Origin: Sequoia sempervirens
Taxonomy: Eukaryota > Streptophyta > Pinopsida > Cupressales > Cupressaceae
Assembly (NCBI GenBank): GCA_007258455.2
Contig: VDFB02275553.1
Span: forward strand, 1-64,000
Reading direction: 5' to 3'
DNA: 64,000 nt
Part shown: piece after piece, positions 46,831 to 58,201 of the stretch
How positions within the stretch are numbered: the first letter of the stretch is position 1
Layout of the letters: every line of letters begins with the position of its first letter
Made by a program: the position numbers and the translations under genes
The notes under the pieces: model-generated
The model's database searches: none
What the model saw: the letters and a program-made list of their open reading frames with translations, nothing else
Told to the model about the DNA's origin: nothing

Positions 46831-47493
46831 CCTTATTATAGGTGATGAGGAAGATGAAACAATTATTTCTTGAGATTAGATGCAAGGAACAAAATCTATG
46901 TTACCAAATCTCATTGTCCTAAGAGGGATTCTCACAAAGAGAAGAAAGGGATCTACCTAGAGAAGAGGAGCAATGAGCCATAGCCACTCCACACACCACT
47001 CCCTAAACATAGATCATTTTAGGTCATTTCTTTCTCACTCTTGAATCCAAATAAGGTTTCAAATTAGTTCCCTTTTTGAACATATAATCAAGCGATGAAA
47101 TCTCCTCCTTATGAGAAGGATGTAGTTCTATTGGGGAAGGAAAATCCTCCTAGCCATTAAGAGAATTCTTGTTTGTGGAAGTATCAATATTATCTTGAGT
47201 ACAAAATAAAATCACCTTGCATAGTCATTCCTACCAACCCATCTTTGGTGAATGTTTTTTTAATCAATTTTCTTAAGAGAAACCTTTTTTGCTCCACTAA
47301 CATTCTTTTTCCAAAACACTCCTCTTGAGTAATGATAAAACTAGGACTAGAGTTAAGAGGAGCCATAGTGCCTCATTTTTATTCCATAAACTCCAAATCC
47401 TTTAGAGAAGCCATTTTGTAAATGTTTTTTTTTTTTTGCACAATTGACAAAAAGGGGAAGTGTTCTCATAGAAAAGCTACCAACACAATATTA

Positions 47494-47960
47494 TCAATTT
47501 GAATAACAAGGTAACAAACAAAGGGAACACCTTGTTAATTCAACACTAACACAAAATTGAGCAAAGACCAACCTCTTCCTTGATTTAGTGGCATTATCTA
47601 TTGCTAGAAATTGACCATAAGAATTTGTAATCCCTTCTAGAATCTCTTCCTTCCAACATTCAAGTGAAAGACTAGGTAAACTCACCCAAATAGATGCAAT
47701 ATAGCATATGTCAATAACATGATAAAAACCTAATTTCCACCTACTAAGACAAAAACAATGAGCCTTCAACCAAGATTCCAATACCATCTTCTTGTGAAGA
47801 AAATAAAAAAAACTTAAAAAAAAAAGAAGAAAATAAAAAAAACTTTCAAAAAGAAACAATCATCTAAATGATCACATAATTTCCACCTACACTTAACATG
47901 ATTAGAAAACTAAATCATTAGAGCATTATGTACAAGAGTCTGGAACTAAAATCCCCATTG
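47494..47960 (-). pseudogene. LINE ORF1 (DUF4283-like) fragment
   Basis: Minus-strand frame containing WLKAHCFCLSRWKLGFYHVI, then IWVSLPSLSLECW, then ILEGITNSYGQFLAIDNAT and RLVFAQFCVSVEL. This is the DUF4283 pattern also seen at 30680-31260, though the two are only distantly similar. The N-terminal run of Phe/Leu in this frame comes from an AT-rich tract and is not part of the domain. Confidence 0.75.
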
Positions 47961-48884
47961 GAATAGGGGACAAAGATGATAGAGTCACAAAAAGACCAAA
48001 AAAAAGTTCTTGGCACCCTACCCTTGGAGGACCCATGTGGGGCTTCCTACCTATCGCCATCCTCCATCAAATCATCCGACATCCCCTATCTTGCAGCCCC
48101 ACCCATGTTCTCCACCTAAAAAATCTCTCCCCAAGGACATTCAAAATTGGAATATAAGATTTGATTTAAGTAGTAGCCATTAATTTTAATCATCCACATA
48201 TTATAACTATATCTTAAATGTTTTGACTTCCCTTGGCATGCCTAAAGCATAAATCCAAAAGCACCAAGTGGCTTATCACATGACACATTCTAGACTCTTT
48301 ATTATTTTAAATTTCTTTAGATTTTTTTAAAATCTACCCAACCCAAAATTTGACCAATAGAAATATTTGTATCTATTTGTAATAAAACCAAAAAATCTAG
48401 AATAATTGCAAGGGAATTTAACTTTTGTTTGGGTCCATTTTTTAATGGAAAGAAATAGAAATTGGCAATGTGATTTGGATTTTATAGCTTGCTAATTTTA
48501 ATGTTGTTATTTTGGCATTTCATACTTTTATTTTAAAAGATTATTTTGGTAAGAGATTAAATAAAGGTAATGAATTATTAAAAACTTGTGTCTCATATAC
48601 ACTCCAAACAACTAGTCTTATCACGAGGAATTGGCCACTACATAGATTATGAATAGTGCCCAACTAAATTAAAAAAATGAGGTTATAATTTTTTTTTAAG
48701 GATTGTTGATATTATATATTAATGTCAATAACTAATTAAAATAGGTTAATAGGATTGAATTTTTTTAAGAAAAATTATATAATAATTTATTTGAAATTTA
48801 TCATCATTTAATTGAATGTTGTATATTTAGAGATAATAAATTTTCACAATCTATTAAGATTATTGTTGAGTGTTTTTGAATTAG

Positions 48885-48940
48885 ATTGTGATTGTATTTT
48901 TTGCATCAACGTTTCAGATCCATCATCAGGATATCAGAGA
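48885..48940 (-). ncRNA. Degenerate hammerhead-like motif (Penelope-type relic)
   Basis: On the minus strand, CCTGATGATGGATC is followed directly by TGAAACGTTGATGC. It matches the better copies at 53812-53933 but lacks the 13 or so bases that form most of stem II. The core segments CTGATGA and GAAAC and the CATC/GATG-type flank are otherwise recognisable (the CATC side reads ATATC here). It would not be expected to fold or cleave. Confidence 0.45.
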
Positions 48941-49788
48941 GCATAAGGAGTAAAATGAATAGCTGTAGACCAAGCATAGTATAGCATGACTACATTTGTT
49001 AAATCTTATTTAAAAACTTGATTGATTGAACAAGTTGTCATTTTTCATTTCTATATAGAACCCAAATCTCCTAAACCAACAAAATAATAATTGACAAACA
49101 TATCTTAAATACATCCATCTAAAATATATCTAATACTACTTTGATATTTAAAATTTTATTAAAAATAACTATTTATTTACTACAATATAATTTTTATTTT
49201 TATTTTTATTCAAAACCCATCATCCTAATTGAAATTGTATAATAAGAAGACCTCCAAGATAGTATATTATACCACTCTCTAAAGTTCACAATTACTGCAT
49301 ACACTAAAAATAAATCTACAGTAGAAACTATATTTTCTTCTATATTTTTGGAACAAAATAATTTATTATTGTACAAAAATAATTATATATATGTAATAAT
49401 TAACTCATACACTTCGCAATGCTATATTCATTGTCTAATCTTACTTTGTCATTTTTGTAAATAATGATTGGTAATAATTCAAGTTGTTTACAATTAATGA
49501 TTGACATTTATAACAATGCGCTATCATCTAATAAAATTCATTGCTTTTGTACAAAAATGATTGTAAATAATTTAAATTATATAAATTAATCTTATAATTG
49601 TTATAACATAATATGCTATTTGTGCAATCCAATAACCACTAACCTTCACTCCAAATACATTTTAAATTATCAAGTCAACTAGAAGAATCAAATACAATAC
49701 ATCTCTTATTAATAAAGGCATTTTTAAATGACATAATCAATTTGTTATAATAAGGAGATGGGACATATATTTGGAGTTGACGTGCAAT
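48941..49788. other. Very AT-rich intergenic sequence
   Basis: No genes or structured repeats recognised. Confidence 0.4.
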
Positions 49789-49793
49789 GGTAC

Positions 49794-50348
49794 TGTTAGG
49801 AATTGTATGCAAAAAATATCAATTAAATGCAAATAAAGATTAAACAGAGGTATGAAAAATACATAAAATAATAACAACTTGTTAGGAATTGTATGCAAAA
49901 AATATCAATTAAATGCAAATAAAGATTAAACAGAGGAATGAAAAACACATAAAATAATAACAGCAAGAGACGATATTTAACTTGGTTCACCCAAACTTGG
50001 GCTACGTCCACCAACAGAGAGTCCAATATTATTATCCAGAAAATCAAACAAATTACAACCAGTAATCCTTGCAACTCAATACTGTTGCAAATGCTACAAT
50101 ACAATGTCAACAAAAACCCTAATCCTTAGCCTTTTATCAAGACTTATGTTAGTTACAAAATAGGGTTTTTTTATGTCGGCCAATAGAAAAATAACACCCG
50201 ATGCCTTTATAAAATAACACCTGCTGCCCCTTGACCCCATCTTGGGGGCGCTACCCCCAAACCCCCACTAAATAATTTGGGGGGAAACTACACCGATAAA
50301 AATGGGGAAATTTAACCTCTGAATTTGATTAGGCTCCATATACCAACA
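49794..50348. mobile_element. 555-bp solo LTR
   Basis: It starts TGTTAGGAATTG and ends CATATACCAACA, with a perfect 5-bp duplication ggtac (49789-49793 and 50349-50353). The first 77 bp or so are duplicated after an 8-bp spacer (second copy from about 49881). It contains a ttggttcacccaaacttggg block typical of plant LTRs and one unit of the GC-rich CCCTTGACCCCAT...GGGGGCGCTACCCCC sequence (50221-50275). No internal region is present. Confidence 0.88.
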
Positions 50349-50353
50349 GGTAC

Positions 50354-51200
50354 ATGACAAACATTAAACTTTGAAAATTGTACAAATTCCTTATAAATTA
50401 ATTGAATATGACTAGATTCAACTAGAACTACTTGAATTTTAATAAATATTACTTAAATAATTATTGGCATTATGTCTATATGTATTCCCTTTAGAAGAAA
50501 AAAAATCCTTTTACTATATGTAATCAATGGTTGGAAACTTAAATGGTGTTGATTGACATGAAATTAATCTTGACTAGAGATGTGTTAACACTAAAATATA
50601 TGTTCACTTAATAAAAAATAATTGGTAAGTCATTAGTACAGTTGAAAATGGATTGTCTAACACACTTTGTGTCTGCCAATAATTGTAATCACTAGATTTC
50701 ATTGAAAAGGTTCACATTGAAGGAACCCATACAATCTACCCTTAAAGAGTGACAATCTTATTGAAATTTTGACAAGAGTATAGTATTGTCTTCTCTATGC
50801 TCTCACTTTTGATTGATGTGTTTTTAGACTAATTTGAAGAAGCTTTTGATAGAGATTTGAATATTATCTTAGAGGAAGGTTTAATGGTATTGTTATTGTA
50901 AATGTTTAGGAGAAGATATACAATCATATTTGACACATATTTTTTTCTTTTTTTTAAGGGGTTCCTTTAGAAGTTTGGCGAATAAATTCTTAGTACTTTA
51001 GAGTTTTGGAGATTTAGTGATACTTTGGTTGTAAATATTGAAAAACTAGGTTTGTTGTGTTCTTTTTTGCTTTAGGTGTTGAGATATTTTATTAGAAATT
51101 AAATCTTGAAATATTTTTTGGCTTCATATATATGACCCTCCATAAATTTTGTATTGTTGGTCTAAACTGAACAAGCAAATTTTTTCTTATAGAGTTTATA
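50354..51200. other. Intergenic sequence, nothing recognised
   Basis: AT-rich, with no coding similarity or terminal repeats. Confidence 0.4.
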
Positions 51201-51202
51201 TA

Positions 51203-52372
51203 AGGGTGATCCCACAATAGTGTGTCACATTTATGACATAGAGACAAAAAAATGAGTTGAAGGTACCAAAATTACAAAATACCTTTGAATGAAGGTGTTT
51301 TTCATTTTTTAATGTTTCATGTTCAAAATTCTTTATGGAAGGGACCTTCAAATGAAGGTACCTCCAAACTAAGACAAAAAATTGTTTAAAGATAATTTCA
51401 TCCAAAAGAGAAACCTTCATTGAAAGGAAAAACTTTCATTGAAAGGAAAAACCTTCATTTGAAGGTCCTTTTGATGCTATCATTGCTCATATAATTTTTA
51501 GAAGAATTTTCTATTTCAAACCAAGGGTTGGACTATCAAATAGAGTCCCCTTGATAACCTGATGTGAAGTTGTGCATCACCAGTGGGACTTTTTGACTTC
51601 AGAAGGACGTTGAACATAGTCTCCTTGATACCCAATGGAAGATATGTCTATGGTGCATGAGTGGGAAAGTCTTTATCAGCAGGACGTTACACTTGATCTC
51701 TTCGACGAACTATGCCAATCTATATGTCAACATGGATACTATGGTACTACATGTTTATTTGAGGAGACATCCTATTTTCAAAGGGAGATCTTTAGCCGTC
51801 TCCCCGACATTCCAATGGGATGGAGTTGGAGACTATTGGTTTCAATGGTTCGTGGGCTCAACCGTTAATTGTTGGGAGATCATTTTGTCAGGGGGAGTGG
51901 AATCAGACTATTTGTCTGAGGTTATAAGGGAATTTAGAGGAAGGAGGGGAGTGTGATGGAGAAGGGGGGGTAGCATTCACAGCGGGGAATGATCAATTGG
52001 ATTGTAATGTATGAAGAATTGGGGAAACTGTTGATGGAAAAGTCAATTTGGTCTCTGTGAAAATGCTTTGTAATTGAATCTTGAATGTAATATGTACTTT
52101 GTTGAATGCAATAAAAGCAAGGTTGTTTTTTGTTGAATTTTGTTGCATTGTTGTGTGGTTTTGCTGCTTGATTGACAACATGATAAGGCTCTTCAATCTC
52201 AACTGCGTTAATCTATTTGAATTAAATCTCAAAAATTATTAGTTTATATTATCTACAACTTTTTAATAGTTTTCTCGCTATAAGTGATAGAAAGTGAAAT
52301 TTTGATTAAAAATATTGATTTTATTGTTCCAACGAGACTAAAAAATGGGACACACTATTGTGAAATCACCCA
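51203..52372. mobile_element. 1.17-kb terminal-inverted-repeat DNA element
   Basis: Left end AGGGTGATCCCACAATAGTG, then TGTCACATTT; the right end, inverted, reads TGGGTGATTTCACAATAGTG, then TGTCCCATTT. This gives about 29 bp of inverted repeat with four or five mismatches. Both ends are bordered by TA. Two overlapping frames lie inside (51635-51868 and 51657-51956) with no domain I recognise, followed by a 3'-end-like region with aataaaagc near 52111. A palindromic cluster of ACCTTCAAA/TTTGAAGGT lies at 51270-51475. Superfamily unassigned; a TA duplication points to Tc1/mariner or similar. Confidence 0.72.
51635..51956 (+). pseudogene. Unrecognised overlapping frames inside the TIR element
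   Basis: Two frames, 77 and 99 codons, overlap here. The second contains GDYWFQWFVGSTVNCWEIIL and ends REFRGRRGV. Base composition is more GC-rich than the surroundings, suggesting captured or once-coding sequence. I do not recognise a family. Confidence 0.3.
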
Positions 52373-52374
52373 TA

Positions 52375-53639
52375 ATCCAAAGAGAAAAATTTAGAAATAA
52401 AAAAGAAGTTAAGAATGCTAAGTATTTTTCACATGTGCCAAAAGTAGGCCCAAATGATTTCTTTTAAATATAGTGTGTAAGGTACAACATGGTTAAGAAT
52501 GTGATTTTTGAAAGATAAAGTATAGCCTTAACCTATTAAATATCCAATATTTATAATTACTATAATTGTAGCACTCACCAAGTAAGAAAACATGTACACC
52601 TAATTGTTGGGTGAATTGGATGGGATTAATTTCCCTAACCCTTATATATATAATGTTCATGCAAAATAATTGAGTCTTGCATGTACAATGTTGAATGGTT
52701 GATCAATTGAGAGTGTCCTTTTAGTTTAATTTGACATACTGTTAACCCTAAAAATACATATATAGTTATAGTTTTTTAAACAACCAAAATATAGTTATCT
52801 ACTTAAGAGTGTGTTGGTGTTCAAAGTTGTGGGTTTCCAAATCTCTAAAGCTAAGTTGTTCCTAAGCGCCAAACTTAAGACAAATAACTTAAAACTTATG
52901 ATTAGGTAGAGAAAATATTGAACCAATTTATAAGGATGAATAACTCCTACTTTAGACTCTATTAGGCCAAGGGGGTATTCCTTGAGGTGTTTTCTTTAAG
53001 ATAACTAAAGATAAATGAAATAAGAATGGGGCTTAAAATAAATCATACCCATTGCATAAGAAACTCTAATTTGATTGTCAATAGACACCCTCAAATTAAT
53101 TGGGTGGAAAATAAGGGCCATCGAAAAGTATACATGTAACCCAAGTCTATTAACATCGTCTTCACATGAATATGTGCATGAAACCATAATTTTTGCTTCA
53201 ACAATCATTTTAAATTAGTACCAAAATATTGTCCTTTTAGAGGCCCAAAGGTGTAGAGACACATTTCAAATTCATCCCATGTCTTATTGTGTAAATATAA
53301 GATTATTAATGGTTTCTTAGGTTGTGTAAGGAGGTAGGTGAGGCCCTATGTTTGAATGATAGAGGTCCATATAAATCATTTTCTAAAATACATGTACATG
53401 CTATAAAAAAAGGTCTAGAAGTTCAAAATTAGGGAAATTAGAGAATATGGAAAATTCAAGGAAATCCATGCCAACAAGGGAAAGTTTGAAAGTATTAAAA
53501 CAAGGAACTTGGGAACTTCAAGGACAACCATGCTAGTAAGGAAACATAAAAAATAAGGAAACAAGGGAACTTATTGCATGTAGGCACCTAAGGAAAATCC
53601 TCCCCAGAAGAGAGAAAAGATGCAACAAAAATGCACAAG
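52375..53639. other. Intergenic sequence, nothing recognised
   Basis: AT-rich sequence without coding similarity. A short element fragment may be hidden, but I see no boundaries. Confidence 0.4.
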
Positions 53640-53811
53640 TGATGGATGAAGAACTCACCAATAGACTCAAGATCCTAGGATCGCCTACAAGACCAATGAT
53701 TACCTTCCACAAGAGACAAACAAGAAAAACAATTTCTTGATTAATGATATCAAGTCTCCACAATCCATATCAATTGATCTTGTACATGTTTCTGGATTAG
53801 ATTGTGTAAGA

Positions 53812-53865
53812 GTTTTTGCATCAACGTTTCAGATCACACTTTGTGATCCATCATCAGGATGAAAC
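53812..53865 (-). ncRNA. Hammerhead-ribozyme-like motif, left arm
   Basis: Read on the minus strand. Stem I pairs GTTT-CATC with GATG-c-AAAAC. The core CTGATGA is followed by one unpaired T. Stem II pairs GATCAC with GTGATC around AAAGT, extended by a G-T pair. Then comes GAAA, then ACGTT, giving a two-base-pair stem III (A-C with G-U) and a U at the expected cleavage position. This is the minimal type-I hammerhead layout known from Penelope-like elements. The unpaired T before stem II deviates from the consensus, so activity is uncertain. Confidence 0.6.
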
Positions 53866-53879
53866 TTGATCTTGTACAT

Positions 53880-53933
53880 GTTTCATCCTGATGATGGATC
53901 ACAGAGTGTGATTTGAAATGTTGATGCAAAAAC
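53880..53933 (+). ncRNA. Hammerhead-ribozyme-like motif, right arm (decayed)
   Basis: Inverted counterpart of the left-arm motif. CTGATGA is at 53888-53894 and the GATG strand of stem I at 53923-53926. Two C-to-T changes weaken it: stem II reads GTGATT on its 3' side, and the conserved GAAAC reads GAAAT. Confidence 0.5.
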
Positions 53934-54260
53934 TCTTACACAATCTAATCCAGAAACGTGTACAAGATCAATAATTTCTTGATTATGGTGAAAAATTATT
54001 TATGATCAAAAGGATCAAAGATACTACTTAATATAAATATGAGGTCTTTCTTATATAGGAGAGTTTGAGAGATAGGACAAGACAAAATTTTTACAAGTGT
54101 TTTAATCTTATGGAATGAGAAAAATAAAGTATAAGATCACATGTGTACTAGAAACTTCTTGAAATATTCCTAAATCCCTAAGTAAACTTAATATGTGAGC
54201 ATGTGTATATATGACCTATATGGTGAACTAGTTAGGTAATATACCTTGTTCAAACCAACA

Positions 54261-54270
54261 ACCTCCCTTA
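54261..54270 (-). other. Polypurine tract of the minus-strand copia remnant
   Basis: The + strand acctccctta directly after the LTR end is a purine tract (taagggaggt) on the minus strand, at the expected position. Confidence 0.65.
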
Positions 54271-55821
54271 ACTATAACTTAGGAAGGAATAAAAAATGTA
54301 TGGATGCAAAGATGCATGCATGATGGGTCCTATTAGGAAATTTTAAGTATTCATGTACAAATGATCTCTCACAAACAAAGAAAATAAGAAAACCAAGTGG
54401 GATAAAGCTCCTCTCCAAAAGAGAGAAAATATCTAGAAAAATGTACAAATGATAGATGGAGAAATCAAAAAGACCCCCCCAAGGATGAAATACATCACAA
54501 ATATATAAACAATATGCCCCCCATAAGGGGGGAAATGAGAGACTATAGATCCCCCCATGATGAAGTAGCTCCTATGCCAATGGTGAATGCTTGAAGATAA
54601 AAGACAATCCAGAAAATATAAGAAACATTCCTTCCCTTGGGAAGAAACAAGTCTAATGGTGTATGTAGAATTAAATCCAACTACAAGAAGAGATATGAGG
54701 GAATAAGTATCATGATATGTGGCTTTGAAAACTCCTCAAGTTTCTACATGCTAGAGTATGCTAGAAAAAATCAGGTACAAACCCAATAAAAGAAGATGAT
54801 AAATCAAAACCACATGGAAATGCATGAAGAACAATCTCTAAAGATAATAAAGTTGAGATAATAGTTGTGTTGTAACTATTATCAAAGAGGAAGTGGATAT
54901 CCTCGAGTGTGTCCTGCAAATCTGTAATATGAGACTCACAAAACAAATTTGAAATACCTATCGAATACTCATCCCACAAAGATTAATCTAAAATACTATG
55001 ATCATCTTGTTGAATTGAAGTACTAGAAGCCATGGAAACACTAAAATCCAAAGAAGCAAGAAGAGGAGGAGATGGAAGCTAAAAATAGGTCTCAAGAACA
55101 CTAATATTCAAGTGACAAAACTTCTCCTTGAAAATATGATTTACAATAGATACATGAGTGTGAATATTATTAAATGAAATTGTAAATTCACTAGAAGAAA
55201 AATGGGAAAAGATGTACAATTGAGATGCATGATCAACCATGTTGATAATAATGATCTCTCTACTCTCTAAGGCCCTAATGGTCATTGAATCAAGTGTGAA
55301 CTCAATTATTTTACCTACTCCACTATGTATAATTTGATAGATGGAAGGAGATTAATTCACAAGGATGGAATAAAAATACATAATGGAAAGTTCCTTCTCC
55401 CATGTTAATATAACCTTTCGTAGAAAAAATCATATTTGTGTTAGTTGGTATGATTTTTCCATAGTCCATGAAATTAGAGAATAAGCTTTTGTATTCAATT
55501 GTGTCTATTTTTTCCCTCCCATAAAGGGCAACAAAAAACAGACACAATTGAATCCAAAAGCTTATTCTCCCATATTTGTGTTTTTTCCCATCAAATTGTG
55601 TGGTGAAGTAAAAGGCTCAAAAGAAGAGAACATATATTGTGATGAATACATATGATGAGAGGCTTCAAATTCAAGAAGCCATCTCCCTCACTTAAGATTT
55701 GTAGAATTGAAGCTTGTACTTTTCATTTCATTTTATCTATATCATGTTTGATACTCTAGTTGTCCCTAACTATGTAGATGATAATGATGATGTTGAAGAA
55801 GAGGAGGAAATTGATGAAGTA
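54271..55821 (-). other. Interior of the copia remnant, no domain recognised
   Basis: About 1.5 kb with short minus-strand frames (54761-54979, 55079-55285, 55323-55547) that match no copia domain I know. Confidence 0.4.
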
Positions 55822-55826
55822 AATTG

Positions 55827-56210
55827 TGTAGGAGTTTATGGTGAACTCCTCAAACACCCTAGGATCACCTGCAAGACAAAATAACTTCCACAAGAGAGAA
55901 ATGGTAGAAATATCATGCTATCATTAAGAATAGAAGAATGCCAAACTGAATATGGCAAAGTACATATGATGCCTTGCTTATATAGGCAAGGTGAGGAATA
56001 GGATTAAACAAGATCATGACAAGTTTCTTAATCCTATCACATGAGATAACTAAGTCCTAATTAACAACCTAGGATAAGATAAGTTCTAGAAAAGACAACT
56101 CGTCCTTCTAGAAGGAATCTTAGAGCCTAAGTAAACTTAACATGTGAATATGTCCCCTAATTACCTAGTGAATGAATTAACTAGGTACAAGACATTTATT
56201 CACACCAACA
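55827..56210 (-). mobile_element. 384-bp nested solo LTR of the same copia family
   Basis: It starts TGTAGGAGTTTATGG and ends ATTCACACCAACA, with a perfect 5-bp duplication aattg (55822-55826 and 56211-56215). It resembles the LTRs at 53640-54260 and 58202-58545 (ccttgcttatataggcaagg; aagtaaacttaacatgtgaa), so the same family inserted into one of its own relatives and then lost its interior by LTR recombination. Confidence 0.9.
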
Positions 56211-56539
56211 AATTGAATGTTGTACTTCTAAAGGTGTGTCAACTCATCAATCCTTTATTCATAATACTTATGTTCATTATGTCCCTATTTTTTTGAAATA
56301 TGCACATTTGGGCCTCTCCTTAGATGATTCCCCTTTGGAAGAGGAATAGAACTCAAGAGTATCTTGTGAATATGATTATTTTTCATGCTCATTTTTCTTG
56401 AAGTCATTATTTTGTTTCTTGCATTTTCTATTTGAATCCTTTTGATCTTTTGTTTTTTTATTATCAATAAGAGCCTATGGTTTGGAGTAATTTAATGTAC
56501 CTATGTGTACTAAATTTATTTCTCCTTGGTGAGTGATGT

Positions 56540-57070
56540 ACCATACACATCAAGTGAAGACATCTTGAATATAGTACTAAGATCATCCGTAGTGGCATAA
56601 AATATAGAAACACAAACTAAACAATCAAGACCAAGTTTGATAAGGATGGAAATAGTCAATTATTTGTCTTCTTTCTCAATACGATATTCATTCAATTATA
56701 ATATGAGATAATTTAGCTTGGTGAAGAAGTCTTATATATTGTCAAAATATATGGGATTTAAACCAATGAGATTATTCTCTAATATGAAATATCTCATTTT
56801 ATCTTGCTTTCCAAATGCATTCTCCAATGCATTCTAAATCTTATTCAGTATTTTTCAAGATTCAACATGAAAATGAAGATCAAGAGGAATAGATATAAAT
56901 AAAGTTTCATAGGCTTCATCTTTCATATCAAGTCATTTTCTCTTTTCTACAACAATTGTGGGTTTAGGATCTATACTTTGTAACTTCAATTTGAACAATA
57001 GCAACTCTATTTGTGAATTCCACTCATAGTAGTTATATGGAGTAAGAGGAATTATTTTAGGCACATCCAT
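56540..57070 (-). pseudogene. Copia gag, minus strand, decayed
   Basis: It starts MDVPKIIPLTPYNYYEWNSQ at 57070 and continues IELLLFKLKLQSIDPKPTIV, then EAYETLFISIPLDLHFHVES, then GKQDKMRYFILENNLIGLNP. This is a copia capsid domain with an N-terminal YNYYEW motif. Several stops interrupt it. Homologous to the fragment at 36110-36400. Confidence 0.85.
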
Positions 57071-57079
57071 GATGAAAAA

Positions 57080-58186
57080 ATAAAATTGGATAGAGAAACA
57101 ACAATATACCCCTCACAATACAAGCAATCACCCCCTTTATTAAAAAACTCCACTTTTTTTGCAAATTTTTAAAAGGATAAACCAAAATACAAGACATGAC
57201 TTCAAACTAAAATACTATGTACCTAATATAAATTCTAAAAAGAGTGCATTGATGTATATTAAGAGCTCATCAATATGTTTCTAATATTGTAAGAATCATA
57301 AAAATCAAATATGTAGGAAAAAAATTGTGAGTTTGAAAGCCAAAAATGATGATCTAGCTTCAATTAGAAAAATACGCACTCGTAGAAAGAAAAAAAAAAA
57401 CATATACCACTAAAAATTACTCAAAACTATCTTTCCAATGACAATAAGAAGTCAAAAAATTGATCCTTGGGTGAAAAGTTATGCCTCCTAAAAAATAGCC
57501 TTTTAAGCAAGCAAATGTGACATGTGCACTATTTTGGTGGTAGATTTGGGTGGCTTGTTAGTAGTATGGCCTAGGAGGAGCATATGTGGGAAAAAATTTA
57601 ATTTCAACCAATTGGGTGGTGTTGTACAATGGATTCCTCTTGGAAAGTGGCAAGTGGGTGGTCGTATGTGGAAACAACTCCACACATCACTAAGGGGTTT
57701 AGCCATGTGAGATTGGTACTAATTGGGGGCCCAACAATAAAACAATCCACTTTAAAAACTTATGAAATATAAAAAGTAATTTTTAATTTAAAAAAAATCC
57801 CCTATATTACCTTGTGACACAAGTTGATGTGACTTATACCCAAACTACGTAGAGAGACACAAACCATAAAATATTTCTACAAAATATGTTGACTAGTGAT
57901 TGTTGAATTACGTGGGTGTGCCAATGAACTATATAGACCAATATAGACTATAGGAATTTGTACCATATGGATTATGTACAATTATACAAATATATTTTTG
58001 TATATTTTCTTGAAACCTCTCTGAAATGGCCAAAAAAATTATGACTACAAAATATAGTGTCATATATAAAAATAGGGGTTTTTGGGTATTTTATATTCAA
58101 TGGTGAGGTCCTTTTTTTCCCAAAATACACTCACAAAAATCTCCAACCTCATTATCTCCCAAAATTAAGAAGGGGTTTGCAAATAT
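57080..58186 (-). other. Leader region of the copia remnant
   Basis: Sequence between gag and the primer-binding site with no recognisable coding. The frame at 57522-57710 and its antisense partner show no known domain. Confidence 0.45.
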
Positions 58187-58201
58187 GAAGCTTTGATACC
58201 A
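58187..58201 (-). other. Copia primer-binding site
   Basis: Minus strand TGGTATCAAAGCTTC abuts the LTR start at 58202; initiator-Met type. Confidence 0.82.

Larger units (their letters stand above)
42780..48120 (-). mobile_element. L1-type LINE remnant, minus strand
   Basis: From right to left it shows a DUF4283-like ORF1 (47494-47960), an endonuclease segment (46311-46093), an RT segment with the DDT active site (44850), the zf-RVT-like segment near 44150-44080 (LIWKLGNAIIVKFWEDA) and an RNase H-like end near 42905-42830 (EGNNLVDKLANIG). The order is that of a plant L1 with a C-terminal RNase H domain. Heavily mutated; the outer limits are approximate. Confidence 0.82.
53744..53972. mobile_element. 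229-bp inverted-repeat insertion with two hammerhead-like motifs
   Basis: Inserted in the copia LTR and flanked by a perfect 13-bp duplication aatttcttgatta (53731-53743 and 53973-53985). Its right 200 bp (53773-53972) are two arms of about 93 bp in head-to-head inversion around a 14-bp spacer (53866-53879). The spacer repeats the outer end of the left arm (ttgatcttgtacat). Related LTR copies at 55827-56210 and 58202-58545 lack this block, confirming it as an insertion. A long, variable target duplication and an inverted partial copy are features known for Penelope-like retroelements, consistent with the ribozyme motifs listed separately. Confidence 0.8.
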
